DNA from: Cricetomys ansorgei
Lineage: Eukaryota; Chordata; Mammalia; Rodentia; Nesomyidae
Length of the DNA stretch: 64,000 bases
Direction: 5' to 3'
Assembly (NCBI GenBank): GCA_026225945.1
Contig: JAMJFZ010000199.1
Coordinates: 71,926,001-71,990,000 of the forward strand
Below the pieces are notes generated by a model. That model ran no database searches. It saw only the letters and a program-made list of their open reading frames with translations, and was not told the DNA's origin. Below, one piece after another: positions 46,941 through 64,000 of this stretch. The position numbers and the translations under genes were made by a program. Position 1 is the first letter of the stretch; each line of letters starts with the position of its first letter.

Positions 46941-48000
46941 GTAACCAAAAGAAAAAAGCAAAACCAAAACCCACACAAATACATGTGCACACACATGAAG
47001 CCTTCCCTCTGGAACTATACCATGAAGCTGCCCACTACTGTCTGCAAGCTGAAGTTCTGGGTGCAAATTCCAACTCTGCCTCATCCCGGGTGGGTGACCT
47101 TGGGCAGGCTCTTTAACTCTACCCATGTCACCTTCATCTGTGTACTCCAGAAATAGCAGTTGTACCATTAGGATTCTCCAGAGACTCCAAACCAAAAGGG
47201 TGCGGAGCAAGAGGTTGAGGATGAGGACCTGACCTTGGGACTGGAGGCTGTGATGTCTGTTGAGTTGGTGGAAGGCAGAGAGCCCAGAGGAGAGTCACAC
47301 AGTCACTGGGCACAGAGTTCCTTCCTTATTAGGGATTCTTTGTCTCTATTCTAAGTCCTTCAATCGATTGGACAAGGCTCCCCATCGCTAGGGGGTCATC
47401 TGCCTTATTCCGCGTCCCTTGATTTAAATGTTAAACTTACCCTTATGGCATCGTCAAAAACGCTGTTTGGCTCCGCAGTTGGGCACCATACCTGGCCCAG
47501 GAGGCACACAGAAACAACCTGTGCCAGAAACAACCTTTGTGCTGATGGCGATGACAGTCATGCTTGGCTCACAGCGCCACTGAAACAGTCAACAGGTTCT
47601 AGGAAGCATTTTGAGTATGCCGCACACCCCTCACACCCGGTTCTCCTGCCCCTCCATCACTTCCACAAAACACTCCCAGAAAAATTTAATCCTGCTCCGG
47701 ACACGCACACCTGTCAGGCCCTCAGTTTAACCGTTTCTGGTAAACTAACTCAATTGGCTTATTTTGAGTGAAATCTGGTGCAGAGCCTCATAGGCACTGG
47801 TTGGCATGCCACTGCTCAGCAGAACCAGGGATGCCCAGCCTTCCCTGGGTCCCACCCCCTCCCAGTGGGTCAGAAAGCCCCCCAGGCGTCAGTGCTGAAA
47901 GCTCCCAATAACCTCTTGTCCTCACCCATATGTCCACAGTCCTGCTGCCTGGGGGAGGGGGTCCTCCCGGCAGCGTGGTGATGGGCAGTTCAGGCACACA

Positions 48001-48013
48001 CGCCCCCTGCTGG
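48001..48013 (-). promoter_or_regulatory. CTCF-like motif (minus)
   Basis: CCAGCAGGGGGCG on the minus strand fits the CTCF core consensus. It lies about 11 kb downstream of the Mb promoter. Confidence 0.5.
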
Positions 48014-48027
48014 ACGGCACCCAAACA

Positions 48028-48058
48028 TGAGGATGCAAAAAAAAAAAAAAAAAAAAAA
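48028..48058 (+). repeat. Poly(A) run
   Basis: About 20 A in a row, a possible retroposon tail. No SINE or processed-gene body is recognised just upstream. Confidence 0.8.
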
Positions 48059-48307
48059 GGGACCTTGCTTGTCAAAGGGGTCAACAAGGGGCTAGTGTTC
48101 GTTTCTAGTTCTTTGCAAAATGCCAACTTAGTTAAAAGCTTTACATTGCTGAAGACCCGTAGTCGGGAAATAATGACCAGTTCGATGTGGATTAATTGAA
48201 GGTGAAGGTTTCCTGAATTGTTTTAAGGCACACCTTTCAATTACGCTATAGGCAGTGTCCTTGTTCCTGCCTAACCTGCTCCCCCTAGAGGAACTCAATA
48301 AATTTGG

Positions 48308-48597
48308 TTAAAAAAAATATATATGTATATATATATATACACACACACACACACATATAGTGATATATATTATATACATATATGATATTTTATATATATA
48401 TAGATACACACACACATATATAGTGGTATATATTATATACATACATGATATATGATATATTATATACATATATGATATTTTATATATAGATACACACACA
48501 CATATATAGTGATATATATTATATACATACATGATATATGATATATTATATACATATATGATATTTTATATATATATATATATACACATACAATCAT
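48308..48597. repeat. AT-rich satellite-like repeat with palindromes
   Basis: Units combining (CA)n, ATATATAGTG, TATATTATATACATA and ATGATATTTTATAT recur about three times at spacings of roughly 63 and 86 bp. They are highly self-complementary and may extrude hairpins or cruciforms. Confidence 0.9.
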
Positions 48598-49027
48598 GTA
48601 GATAGTTTAACAGTAACCTGGCCAAGGAGTGTTCACAGGTTCAGTCCCCTCATGGCTGAGTCCACCGCTTTGGTAAGTTGGCCCAGCTTTATGGCTGACT
48701 TAACTGAGTTTCTTTGTGTCCTCTCCAATTCCCACCCCAACTCACCCCAGCCTGTCACAACCCACGCTGATTGGTGACAGCTGGGTGCTAACAGTCCCTG
48801 AGGAGGTCACTGTGCTGTGCTGTGGACTCATGGGAATTGCAGGGTGGCGAGTACCATGGGAGAGAAACTGAGATCACAGGCGAGGGTAGAGGAGCCAGGC
48901 AGAGCCAGAGAGACATACATCGGGGACATTTCATTTGAGGAAGCTTGAGCGTATACACATACATGGGCACAGACAGACAGACAAAATCAGACCTTCCAGG
49001 GTCTCTCTGGAACCTCCTGAAGCATGC

Positions 49028-49185
49028 TTTTTTTTTTCTAAATTTTTTTTAAAGACAAAGTCTCTCTATGTAGCTCTGGTGTCCTGGACCTCTCTGTGTA
49101 GACCAGGCTGGCCTCCAGAGATCCACCTGCCTCTGCCCCCCAGGTGCTGGGATTAAAAGCATGTGTCACCATGTCCCGCCTGCAT
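49028..49185 (-). mobile_element. B1 SINE, antisense
   Basis: The plus strand shows a poly-T tail, TAGACCAGGCTGGCCTCCAG, GGTGCTGGGATTAAAAGCAT and GTGTCACCATGTCCCGCCTG. Confidence 0.85.
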
Positions 49186-50457
49186 GCAATTTTTTAAATG
49201 CCCACAGTTTACAAGTCATGCTCACACCCATGCACACACAGCAGTGTTCCAAGCTGACCAGATGACCAGGGGTTGCATGTGGAGCAAAAACACATTGCCC
49301 CACAGGGGGCGCCAATAATCACGACCATGTTAAAAAAACAACTGGGTGTGGTGGCAGACATATTGAATCCTGATACTCAGAAAGCTGAAACAGGGCTAAC
49401 TTGCCCCCGTGGGATGGTGTGTTTTGGACACTAGTGGATGTTTCCCTCAGGATCTGCCTTCATTTCTTTGGCCCACACCTTTTGAAACTATAAAATTTCT
49501 GTGCCAGAGCTTCAGGGAAGGCTGTGCAAATGGGAAGCTTAGGTCCCTTTAGAGCCTGGAAGATCGCAGGCGGGACACAGGCTGGAGTAACTCACAGCTG
49601 GGAAAGCTCGCTCTGAAACTCTCTAGACGCAGAGTGTAACAGAGCCGAGTTCGCAGGTGACACAGTCTCAGGGAAAAGGGTTCTGCTCGGGGCCACCTCC
49701 AGACCACAGAGCGCCCCACGTGGATTAGAAAAACACATTCTTTCTCTGTGGCCACAGCTTGGTACGTGGAGCCCATTTCAAGACCTTAGAAGCCATCTTG
49801 GTCAGGCAACCGTGTGGCGTGCACAACGTGTACAGCCATTCTAGGGAAACCTGCCTCAGCCTGGCTGGGGTCTGGAGGGAGAGAGCAAAACTGTGGGGTC
49901 TGAGCACAGAGGGACTCGTGCTTCAAACTCCAGGAGTGGCCTTCATGAGCAACTGGGGGTAGGGTGGCCCCGAGGATGATACCGGGAGCAGGTGGCTGCA
50001 GCCACTCTGCCAGCTCCACACTCAGGAATTTGCCAAAGCTTGGCTGGGACTGAAGTGAATCCTCAAATAAACGAGAGAAATGTCTGCTCCTGGCGCCATG
50101 AGGACTCAGAGCAGACACTCAGCCGAGCTAGCTAGCGGGACAAAAGAAGCTACCGGCCCTGTGTGTGCACCACACAGGGTGTGAGCTCTAAGCTCATTTC
50201 TATTTTTTTACCTCCAGGGTTGACAGGATTTGCTGGCTGGATGTAGGGCAAATGACAAATACCTAGCATTCCTCTACAGCCCGCATTTCTTCCTCCTGAT
50301 TTAACTATCAGGAGCCAGGCGTATCCCTGACAGGAGTGTTGATAGATGGCTAGTAACTGGGGAAGAGCCCACTGTCTGATAGCCAACAGAATTTCTGTAA
50401 GGGAAGGGCATAACCCCACCCAGGAGTGAATACATTATTAATAATCATCATCATTGT

Positions 50458-50600
50458 TTTGTGTGTGTGTGCACACGTGATGCATGCTCTCGCATGGCTG
50501 TGCGTGCCAGCGTCCACGGTGGAGGCCAGAGGAGAGCTTCATGGAGTTGAATCTCTTCTTCCATCTTCTCGAGGGTCAAACTCAGGTCACCAGAAGACAT
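50458..50600 (-). mobile_element. B3-like SINE fragment, antisense
   Basis: A GTGTGTGTGTGCACACGTGA tail is followed by GTGGAGGCCAGAGGAGAGCT and CGAGGGTCAAACTCAGGTCA. Truncated on the head side. Confidence 0.55.
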
Positions 50601-51544
50601 CCCTCCCATTGGCTCTCAGACTATTGGAACCATGGACTCCTTCCTCCTAGATTGGGATCTCATGTGAGGAAAGACAAAGCTGAAGTTTGGTGCAGCCAGA
50701 GCAGGAAATTTCAGAGTTTGGACAACGGTCAAACCCCTTGACAGGACAGAGGCGCTGAGACATTGACCATAGGCAAGATCACACTCCTTTGAGGACTGCT
50801 CAGGACCCGGATGATGGGCTGGAGGGACCACCGAACCTCTCTATTCCTCTTCCCAGTGTGGCCACACTGGCTAAATCTCCTTCCTGTACTTTCAGTACTA
50901 CTCATCTGCCTGATTGGCCTATCGATCGACTGGTGGCCTCACACTAATTAGGCTCTGGCTGTAACAGCCCCAGTGTTAGGCCGGCTCCCAGGAGTGAGGC
51001 CCACACGCTCCACTGTGAAGTCTGCACTGGAGACTCGGCTTTCTTCTCCCAGCCTGTGTTTGAATAGCTTCTCCAGTTGTCTGTCCTCTCCATGACCAAG
51101 GTCAGCAGCTGCCACTGTTGGCCACTGCTCTGGCCAGGGTCAGAGTCCCTGTCGCCGTCTAGGCTACCGTTTGGATCTCAGAGCATCGCTTCCTGGATAA
51201 GTGACCTTCTCACATTACCTCAGCTGTTGGACCCGCAGCAGCATCTCCCTGTCTCCCATCCTGGGCACCTGCCACTGTTCCCCATACTGCCAAGGTCAGC
51301 GGGCCCTGCCTGGATTCCCACCATCATGATATTGGTGGGAGCCCAGGTGGGGTGCCCTTCTGTCCCTGTCCCTAAACCCAGCCCAGTGTGTGCCGGCCAC
51401 TGAGAGGAGACCACAGGAAGGGGCCTGTCCAACATCTTCTGTGTCTACCTGGAAACCTAGAACATACCTTCCTTTATTTCCTGGGATGCTTGTGGATGTT
51501 TCCCTTCCTGGGAGGGATACAGATGCCAGGCAGACACAAGAAAC

Positions 51545-51965
51545 GAGGAGTTGCAGGATATTTTATTGAAACAAGGTGGGTTGGTAGGAACCTGAGCGGC
51601 AGGAGATCACCAGACGCCGTGGGTTTCCTCTCTACCCTCCGCTTCTGCTAAGCAACCCTCCGCTTCATTTAAAGGTCAGGGTCTGGTAGTCAGTGACTTG
51701 GATTTGGGGTCAAAGGTGACAGAGGGATTTTCCTGAAACCAGGAGGAAGTAGGTTGGGACTTAGGTGACAGGAGAATTGAGCATGACCCAACAGCTGAGG
51801 AATCAGAGGTCACTTTGCACCTCTGGGTCCCAGGGTGATGTCCCCAGGAGTGTGGGTGGGATGACTCCCTTCGTCTGCTCTCTGCTAACCTAGGGCACTG
51901 CACACTCTACTTGCTACGTGACACTGGGTCCCAGCTGGGTGGGCCGGGCGGTGGGAGCAGGTGGC
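51545..51965 (-). other. Mb: Mb 3' untranslated region (approximate)
   Basis: This is the sequence between the Mb stop codon and just past the first AATAAA on the minus strand (51567-51562). The length of about 420 nt is plausible for a mammalian Mb mRNA. The cleavage site is inferred to lie 10-25 nt beyond the signal, so the left boundary is approximate. Confidence 0.7.
51562..51567 (-). promoter_or_regulatory. Mb: Mb polyadenylation signal AATAAA
   Basis: A canonical AATAAA hexamer on the minus strand (TTTATT on plus), about 400 nt downstream of the Mb stop. I take it as the Mb mRNA 3'-end signal. Confidence 0.75.
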
Positions 51966-59052
<7,087 letters not shown>

Positions 59053-59087
59053 TCAGCTGTGGTTTGAAGCCACTTGGTCCTGAAGGG

Positions 59088-59095
59088 CTTTTATA
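59088..59095 (-). promoter_or_regulatory. Mb: Mb TATA box (TATAAAAG)
   Basis: TATAAAAG on the minus strand, 81 nt upstream of the Mb ATG. The transcription start is expected about 25-30 nt downstream, near 59060, giving a 5'UTR of about 50-60 nt. An E-box CAGCTG (59054-59059) lies at or near the predicted start. Confidence 0.85.
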
Positions 59096-59208
59096 CCTTC
59101 CCAGATGCTAGCCTGGCCAGGCTCACTGGGTGCCACATGCTCCTCCCGCCACCCTCCTCAACCCCCCAGGGGTCTAATCTCTGCCTTTCTCTGGCCCTCA
59201 CATGGGCA

Positions 59209-59269
59209 GCTATTTTGGGGCAAGTGCCATTGTGGGGAGCTAGGACAGCTTGTGGCAATAGGGGGTGGG
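59209..59269 (-). promoter_or_regulatory. Mb: Mb upstream muscle promoter elements: A/T-rich box and CCAC box
   Basis: On the minus strand, CCCCAAAATAGC (59220-59209) is an A/T-rich MEF2/CArG-like element, and CCCACCCCCT (59269-59260) is a CCAC box. They lie about 150 and 200 nt upstream of the predicted start. Published work on the human and mouse myoglobin promoters describes a CCAC box and a MEF2-type A/T element at similar spacing that cooperate for muscle expression. The sequence matches are seen here. Function is inferred by homology. Confidence 0.6.
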
Positions 59270-60603
59270 GAGCGGAGCCAGGCTACTGTCCAGACTTGCA
59301 CAAGCTCACAGAAAGGGCACTGAAGCCTGCCAGCAGCTGAAACCCAATTCTCCCTCTGTCTGCTGCCCCAAGGGGACTTGTCATCCTTCTAAGCTTGGGC
59401 ACAGGCAGTCCCCTCCCTCACTCTCCAACTGCTCTTCTTTTTTACTACGTGTGTGTGTGTGTGTGTGTGTACACACTCATGCACGCATGCACACCTGCGT
59501 GCACATACATGTACACGTGTGCCATAGCATGTTTGTAGAGGACAGAAGACAACTTTCAGAAGTTGACTCTTCACTGTTGTTTTAAAAGAAATCCTCCTGC
59601 CACAGGTGTTTTCCTCGCCATTGCTGCTCCGCCTGGGGGACGACGTGGGTTTCGCAGCCTTCAGGTACAGCAGCCACACTGGGAACTCGGCGTGGCAGGC
59701 ATGGGTCTTTACCGCATCTCTCCTGCCTTTGGGGTTGCTCCGTAGGTCGGTGCTGGAACACACAAAGGAACCTACAGGACACATGTCAGAGGGCACCTCC
59801 CTTTAATGCAGGTTTTGGGGTGCCATTTATGTGGCACAGTCGGGGGAGTGGTCTGGCCAAAAGAGTGGGACTGAGGCAGGGGCTCTTGGTGCTGCCTCAT
59901 GTGTGGGGTCTGAGCCTGTTTTACCAGCCTGCAGGGAAAGACAAAGCATTTTGCTTCGGAGAAGCAGGCAGTATTAATATCTGATAATTTAGCTGGGTTT
60001 AGGCCAGGTCTAAGGTGTGGAGCAGAGACCATCTGCCGTTTTCAAACCCTAGGGGCGATGCGGGGTTCAAAAGCCAGCTTGGACACACTCTCAGCCCTCT
60101 GACAGCCCCACACTTCCCCTTCAGAAAGGTCCCAGGATCTTACTCAGACCCTCAGCCTGGGAGGCAAGCACACGTACCCACTGGGCCATCTCGCCTCTCT
60201 CTCCTTGCTTTCCTAGCCTAGCTGGAGTGGGAAGAGGAATCAAAGGATCTGTGCTCGTAGCCGGACCAACCTAGATAGGTCTCTGACTTGAAGGATGACC
60301 AGCTCTGGGCCTGCTCCCTGCTCTCCTGAGAGGCTGGGCTACCATGCTCCAAGAAGCCCTCTCGCTTTACTTGAGATCTCCTGTGACATCACTGCCCTAG
60401 CCGCCTCCCATGGCACTTCCAGCCAGGGAGCAGGTGCCAGCACTCCCGGACTCTGCCAGGCACAGGCCCTCTTCTCTTTGCTCTTACAATCCCCCAGGAA
60501 CCCTGAGGGCAAACACTGACATGGTTCCCAGGTTGAATAGCACAGCTGGCATTTGATCCTAGTGAGTCTGGACCCACAGTCGGTACTCCTGAAAACCTCA
60601 CTT

Positions 60604-60718
60604 GGGGCCTACAGAGATGGCTCGGGGTAAAGGCACTTGCCTCCAAGTCTGATGGCCTAAGGTCCATCCTCAGGACGCACATGGTGGATGTAGAAAACTC
60701 CTGAAAGCTATCTTTGAA

Positions 60719-60771
<53 letters not shown>

Positions 60772-60790
60772 CGCGCACACACACACAGTA
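60604..60790 (+). mobile_element. B3-type SINE with expanded GT tail
   Basis: ACAGAGATGGCTCGGGGTAA is followed by TTGCCTCCAAGTCTGATGGCC and ACGCACATGGTGGA, typical of the B3 branch of tRNA-derived SINEs. It runs into a long (GT)n at 60722-60768 and then (CA)n. Confidence 0.7.
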
Positions 60791-61039
60791 AGAAAATATA
60801 AAAATACATTTTAAAGTATTGTTTGAGATTTTATGGGGGGTCAGAGGCTCTGTTTTATTCATCTGTGCATCTTTTGAGCCCCAGACAGGACCCTGTACCA
60901 AATTTGAGCTAAAGAAATATTGTTGAATAAAAGATAGACGGTTTTATAAGGAAGTCCAGAAACTGGACTGAGTTTCCATCCACCTGTCCAACTACCCATC
61001 CTTCAACCTGTCCATAAACCAGCCATCCAGCCAGCAGCC

Positions 61040-61300
61040 ATCTATTATCCATCCTTCTGTCCGTCCATCCATCCATCCACATCCATCCATTTATCCTCAC
61101 ACATCTCCACCCACCAATTATTGCCCATCTATCAATCCATGTAGCATCCATTTACCCATCCTTCATCCATTATCCATCCATCTACCCTTAATTTATCCAT
61201 TATTTATCATCCATCCATCCACCCACCGCCCATCCTTCATCCATGTTCCACCCATCCATCATCCATTAGCTATCTATCCATCTATCCATCCATCTATCTA
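61040..61300. repeat. Degenerate (CCAT)n tetranucleotide tract
   Basis: About 260 bp rich in CATCCATC motifs mixed with CTATC variants. It is a decayed simple repeat, and open frames across it are not genes. Confidence 0.85.
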
Positions 61301-61522
61301 TCTACCATCACTCCTCATCCTTTCCCGCCTCCTCCGTCCATCACTCCCCTACCATCTAGTCAGCAGTCACAGAGTACACACTGTAGGCCAGCCACCCTGT
61401 CACATACTGAAACAACACCACTAAGCACATCCTGTGACAAGCAAGTCACGGTGCTCCCGAGAAGGGTGCTCAGCGCTTTGATGGAGGTCACGCGGGCACT
61501 TCTCTTTGCTTATGGATTTCTA

Positions 61523-61682
61523 GTGTTTGTTTTGTTTTGTTTGAGACAGGGTCTCACTATGCAGCCCTGACTGGCTTGGAACTCACTGTACAGATGAGGC
61601 TGGCCTCAAACTCACAGCCATTTGCGTGCCTCTGTCTCTGGAATATTTGGACTAAAGTCATGCTAATCACACCCAGTGGCTT
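61523..61682 (-). mobile_element. B1 SINE upstream of Mb
   Basis: The plus strand shows the antisense B1 pattern: a T-rich tail, TTTGAGACAGGGTCTCACTAT, AGGCTGGCCTCAAACTCACA and a diverged 3' end. 7SL-derived B1 on the minus strand. Confidence 0.8.
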
Positions 61683-62753
61683 TTCGGGTTTTAAAGTGTC
61701 TCTCTGACAAGATCCCATCCAGCTACCAAGCGAGGCAGGGGGCACTGCCCCACTTACAGCATAGCTCAGAAAGAACAGGCCACGTGTCTGGCTGTGCTGG
61801 GTCTGCTCTGGGTGTGTCAGTGCTGAGCGCTCAAACCCTGTGACTCTTTAGAGACACCTCTCTAGTGGGCCCTGCTGAAGTGAGAGTGAGGATCACATTC
61901 TGGAACCACACAAATGATCCCTTCAAACCAGCCAGCCACCAATCACAATGGACGGGGCCAGGGCTGATACCTGACGAAGGGCAGTCAGTGGCAGGACTCT
62001 ACCTGAACTGCTGGTGCTGTTAGCTCTGCCTGTCGGATCTCTCTTCAAACTGTGACCAGGGCTGTGGCTGGAGTCAGACAGGCAGTGGGGAAACACAACA
62101 GGAAAGGTGTGAAACTCATGCCCAGCCTTGGGGAAGAACGCCAGGACAGACGGTCTCTGCCACCCTGGTTCCCACACCCTCCCTCAGTGCTCTGGAGGGA
62201 GGTCAGTTCCCATGAGTCCCCACTTCCAGCATGACTCTGTGTGTCATTCTGGAACATCAGCCAGATGTGGATGAGTGAAAGGCAAGAATCACTCCTGTTC
62301 ATGCCTGGTGCCCACCTAGGCTGCTGGCCACCATGGCCCAAGCCGGCCCAGCGGATAACTAGAAGACATGGGCTCCAGGGTGAACTTTCGCACATTGTTC
62401 ATCTTCCCCTTTGTTCGTTCACTCATTCTGTAGCCAGGGGCTGAGGACATGGCCAGCACTGGCTGTAGAGGAGCTGACCCCTGCAGCTTCCACCCCCTGT
62501 AGCATCTCTGGTCACCAAGAGGATGAGTCCTGGGCACAGGAGGGGTAGTTGAAGGAAAGCGGCCACAGCCAACTGCCCCAGGCTGGCCAGACTACCTAGG
62601 CCATATGCTGGGGAGTGGGACACTGCAGAACCCATACACAGTCCACTGTGCCCCGCTACAGAACAACCCCACGGGATTGGCCTAGCGGGTCATCAGGACA
62701 GGCCCTCCCAGCTCCTCTCTGTCTCCAGCGCCCCCAAAGTTGTCTTACCCAAG

Positions 62754-62800
62754 TAGTTAAACCCTCATCAGTCCCTCAGTCATGCTGAGGTGTTTAACTA
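62754..62800. repeat. Short inverted repeat (14-bp arms, one bulge)
   Basis: TAGTTAAACCCTCA (62754-62767) pairs with TGAGGTGTTTAACTA (62786-62800) except for one bulged T. The outer 9 bp are perfect. The loop is about 18 nt. Confidence 0.85.
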
Positions 62801-64000
62801 GGAGTTGCCACTAAGTTGGGCAGGTGCCCCATGAGCCAGCCTGCTTGGGGAAGCCTGTGGCTCCTAAGTAAATGAACTTTTTAAAGTTTTACCATAAGCT
62901 CTTGGGGAGGCATGGGCAAGTGTGTGCACTTACACATTGCCACAACAGAGCCTGCCTCTCGGTTGCTATAGAGACCTGACAGCTGTACCCTGGCTGGCTA
63001 GGAGGCTGTAGACCCACCCTGAGGAAGCCAGGATACCTCGATGTGCAAAATTCCCTACGGCCTGATTTGTACATGCTCTTGCCACATGTGTACACATGTG
63101 GGTTTGCTAGACACCCCCGAGGCGAGGTAAGTTCCCTAGTCAGCCTGACTCTCTGCCTATCCCAGAGTTGTTTTGCATCCCCAAATGTGAAACTACTAAA
63201 ACCCACCTTGAGTCTTCAGATTCTCAAATCTCAAGACTGCTGGACAAAAGTCCTCGTGCTTACCTCTCTAGAACCTTGGTTTCTAGATTCCAGGATCATA
63301 GACATCTTGGGATGGAGACAGCTAGACTGACATTGACACATGGTGTCTGGACGCTAAAGAGGCCTTTTAGTGTGCCCCATCCAATTTCCCACTCAGCGCC
63401 CCTGACAGATCACCATCTGCTGTCTGCTCCAATGCATCTGGGGCCAGTGAATGCCACCCAGAGCTGTACAAGCAGTCTATATTGAACCAAAAGGCACCTG
63501 CACGCCACTTAACTCTCCTGCCTGGACTCTGCGTGCTTCTGGGGTGCAGAGGGTCTGTGGAGTCTCACACAAGGAGGGCTGGAGTAGGGGTGCTAAAAGC
63601 TCATCTGACTTGTCTTGTCCCAGACTACACCTTCCAAGGATTCCGGATGTCACATCAGACAAGGCAAGCCAGGAGCTCAGTCTGGGGGGCAGGAGAAGGG
63701 TTTCTGTGTTCATTCTGTCAGTCCCCACTGGGCAGCTGTGCGTCCGGCCTCACTCAAGGCCCCAAACTTATCTAGTGACCTGAGAACTTGACAGCCTGTG
63801 TGACAAGCCTCTCTCGCAAGGTCGAAAGGTTGAGATGAGCCAACTCCTTCAGTCTCCCCCTGAACCGAGGACACAGCAGGGTGGCGGGGGATGGGGGAGC
63901 ACTCCGGCTCCTGGACCCTGGGTCCCCTTCCTCTTTCCTCCTTGATCTGGGCAGGGCTTATGCCTGATTCTTCCCATCCCCAGCTCAGCGGCGTCCCTGG

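Larger units (their letters stand above)
46940..48300. other. Intergenic, nothing firm
   Basis: Possible decayed ancient repeat near 47320-47440. Contains the CTCF-like motif at 48001 and a poly(A) run. Confidence 0.4.
48600..51540. other. Downstream flank of Mb
   Basis: Contains one B1 and one B3-like fragment, otherwise unique DNA. No further gene is recognised between here and the Mb poly(A) site. Confidence 0.5.
59070..64000. other. Upstream flank of Mb, no second gene seen
   Basis: Beyond the promoter I find a GT microsatellite (59449-59471), a B3 and a B1 SINE, a CCAT tract and otherwise unique sequence. A GC-rich open patch on the minus strand (59575-59770) has no recognised homology. 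No exon of a neighbouring gene can be supported. In human and mouse this side of Mb leads towards the apolipoprotein-L cluster. Confidence 0.6.

Noticed and set aside
1..51000. An exon of the gene expected next to Mb (RASD2 side)
   Set aside because: In human the neighbour is about 50 kb away on this side, but I could not recognise any of its coding sequence here.

Overview
The window is nuclear DNA from a muroid (mouse/hamster/vole-like) rodent. The evidence is dense B1, B2, B3, B4 and ID SINEs, several rodent endogenous-retrovirus (ERV) LTR families, Lx-type LINE-1 fragments, long CA/GT/CT microsatellites, and one vertebrate gene with GT-AG introns. I see no bacterial, plasmid or phage genes. 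I cannot name the species.

One protein-coding gene is supported: myoglobin (Mb), on the minus strand. Its coding exons are at 59007-58913, 53920-53698 and 52109-51966. A TATA box lies at 59095-59088 with muscle-type promoter elements further upstream, and a poly(A) signal lies at 51567-51562. The three exons join in frame to a 153-residue globin that keeps the haem-contact residues. It lacks one codon in the GH corner, so it is one residue shorter than the usual 154.

Layout. Positions 1-23700 are intergenic DNA full of SINEs, LTRs and simple repeats. They include several copies of a roughly 320-bp class II (ERVK-like) LTR, a 2.1-kb deleted provirus (8072-10172), a class II pol fragment (17100-18050), a near-perfect 31-bp-arm hairpin (16241-16336) and a 27-bp minisatellite (22220-22790). 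Positions 23880-29480 hold a decayed class I (gamma-type) ERV with leader/gag-like and pol remnants, broken up by other LTRs. Positions 29680-31120 contain a B2 SINE split by a roughly 600-bp LTR, followed by another LTR. Positions 31340-34101 are a tandem LTR-internal-LTR-internal-LTR array of the same ERVK-like family. Positions 34100-51500 are LINE-1 pieces, further LTRs, SINEs, a GGTGAT tract and a long AT-rich satellite. Positions 51540-59070 are the Mb transcription unit, and 59070-64000 is its upstream flank.

I found no convincing new gene system. The observations most worth checking are the one-codon deletion in myoglobin, the 96-nt hairpin, the tandem ERV array and the nested LTR in B2. 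Nearly all long open frames in the window are by-products of simple repeats or decayed transposons.
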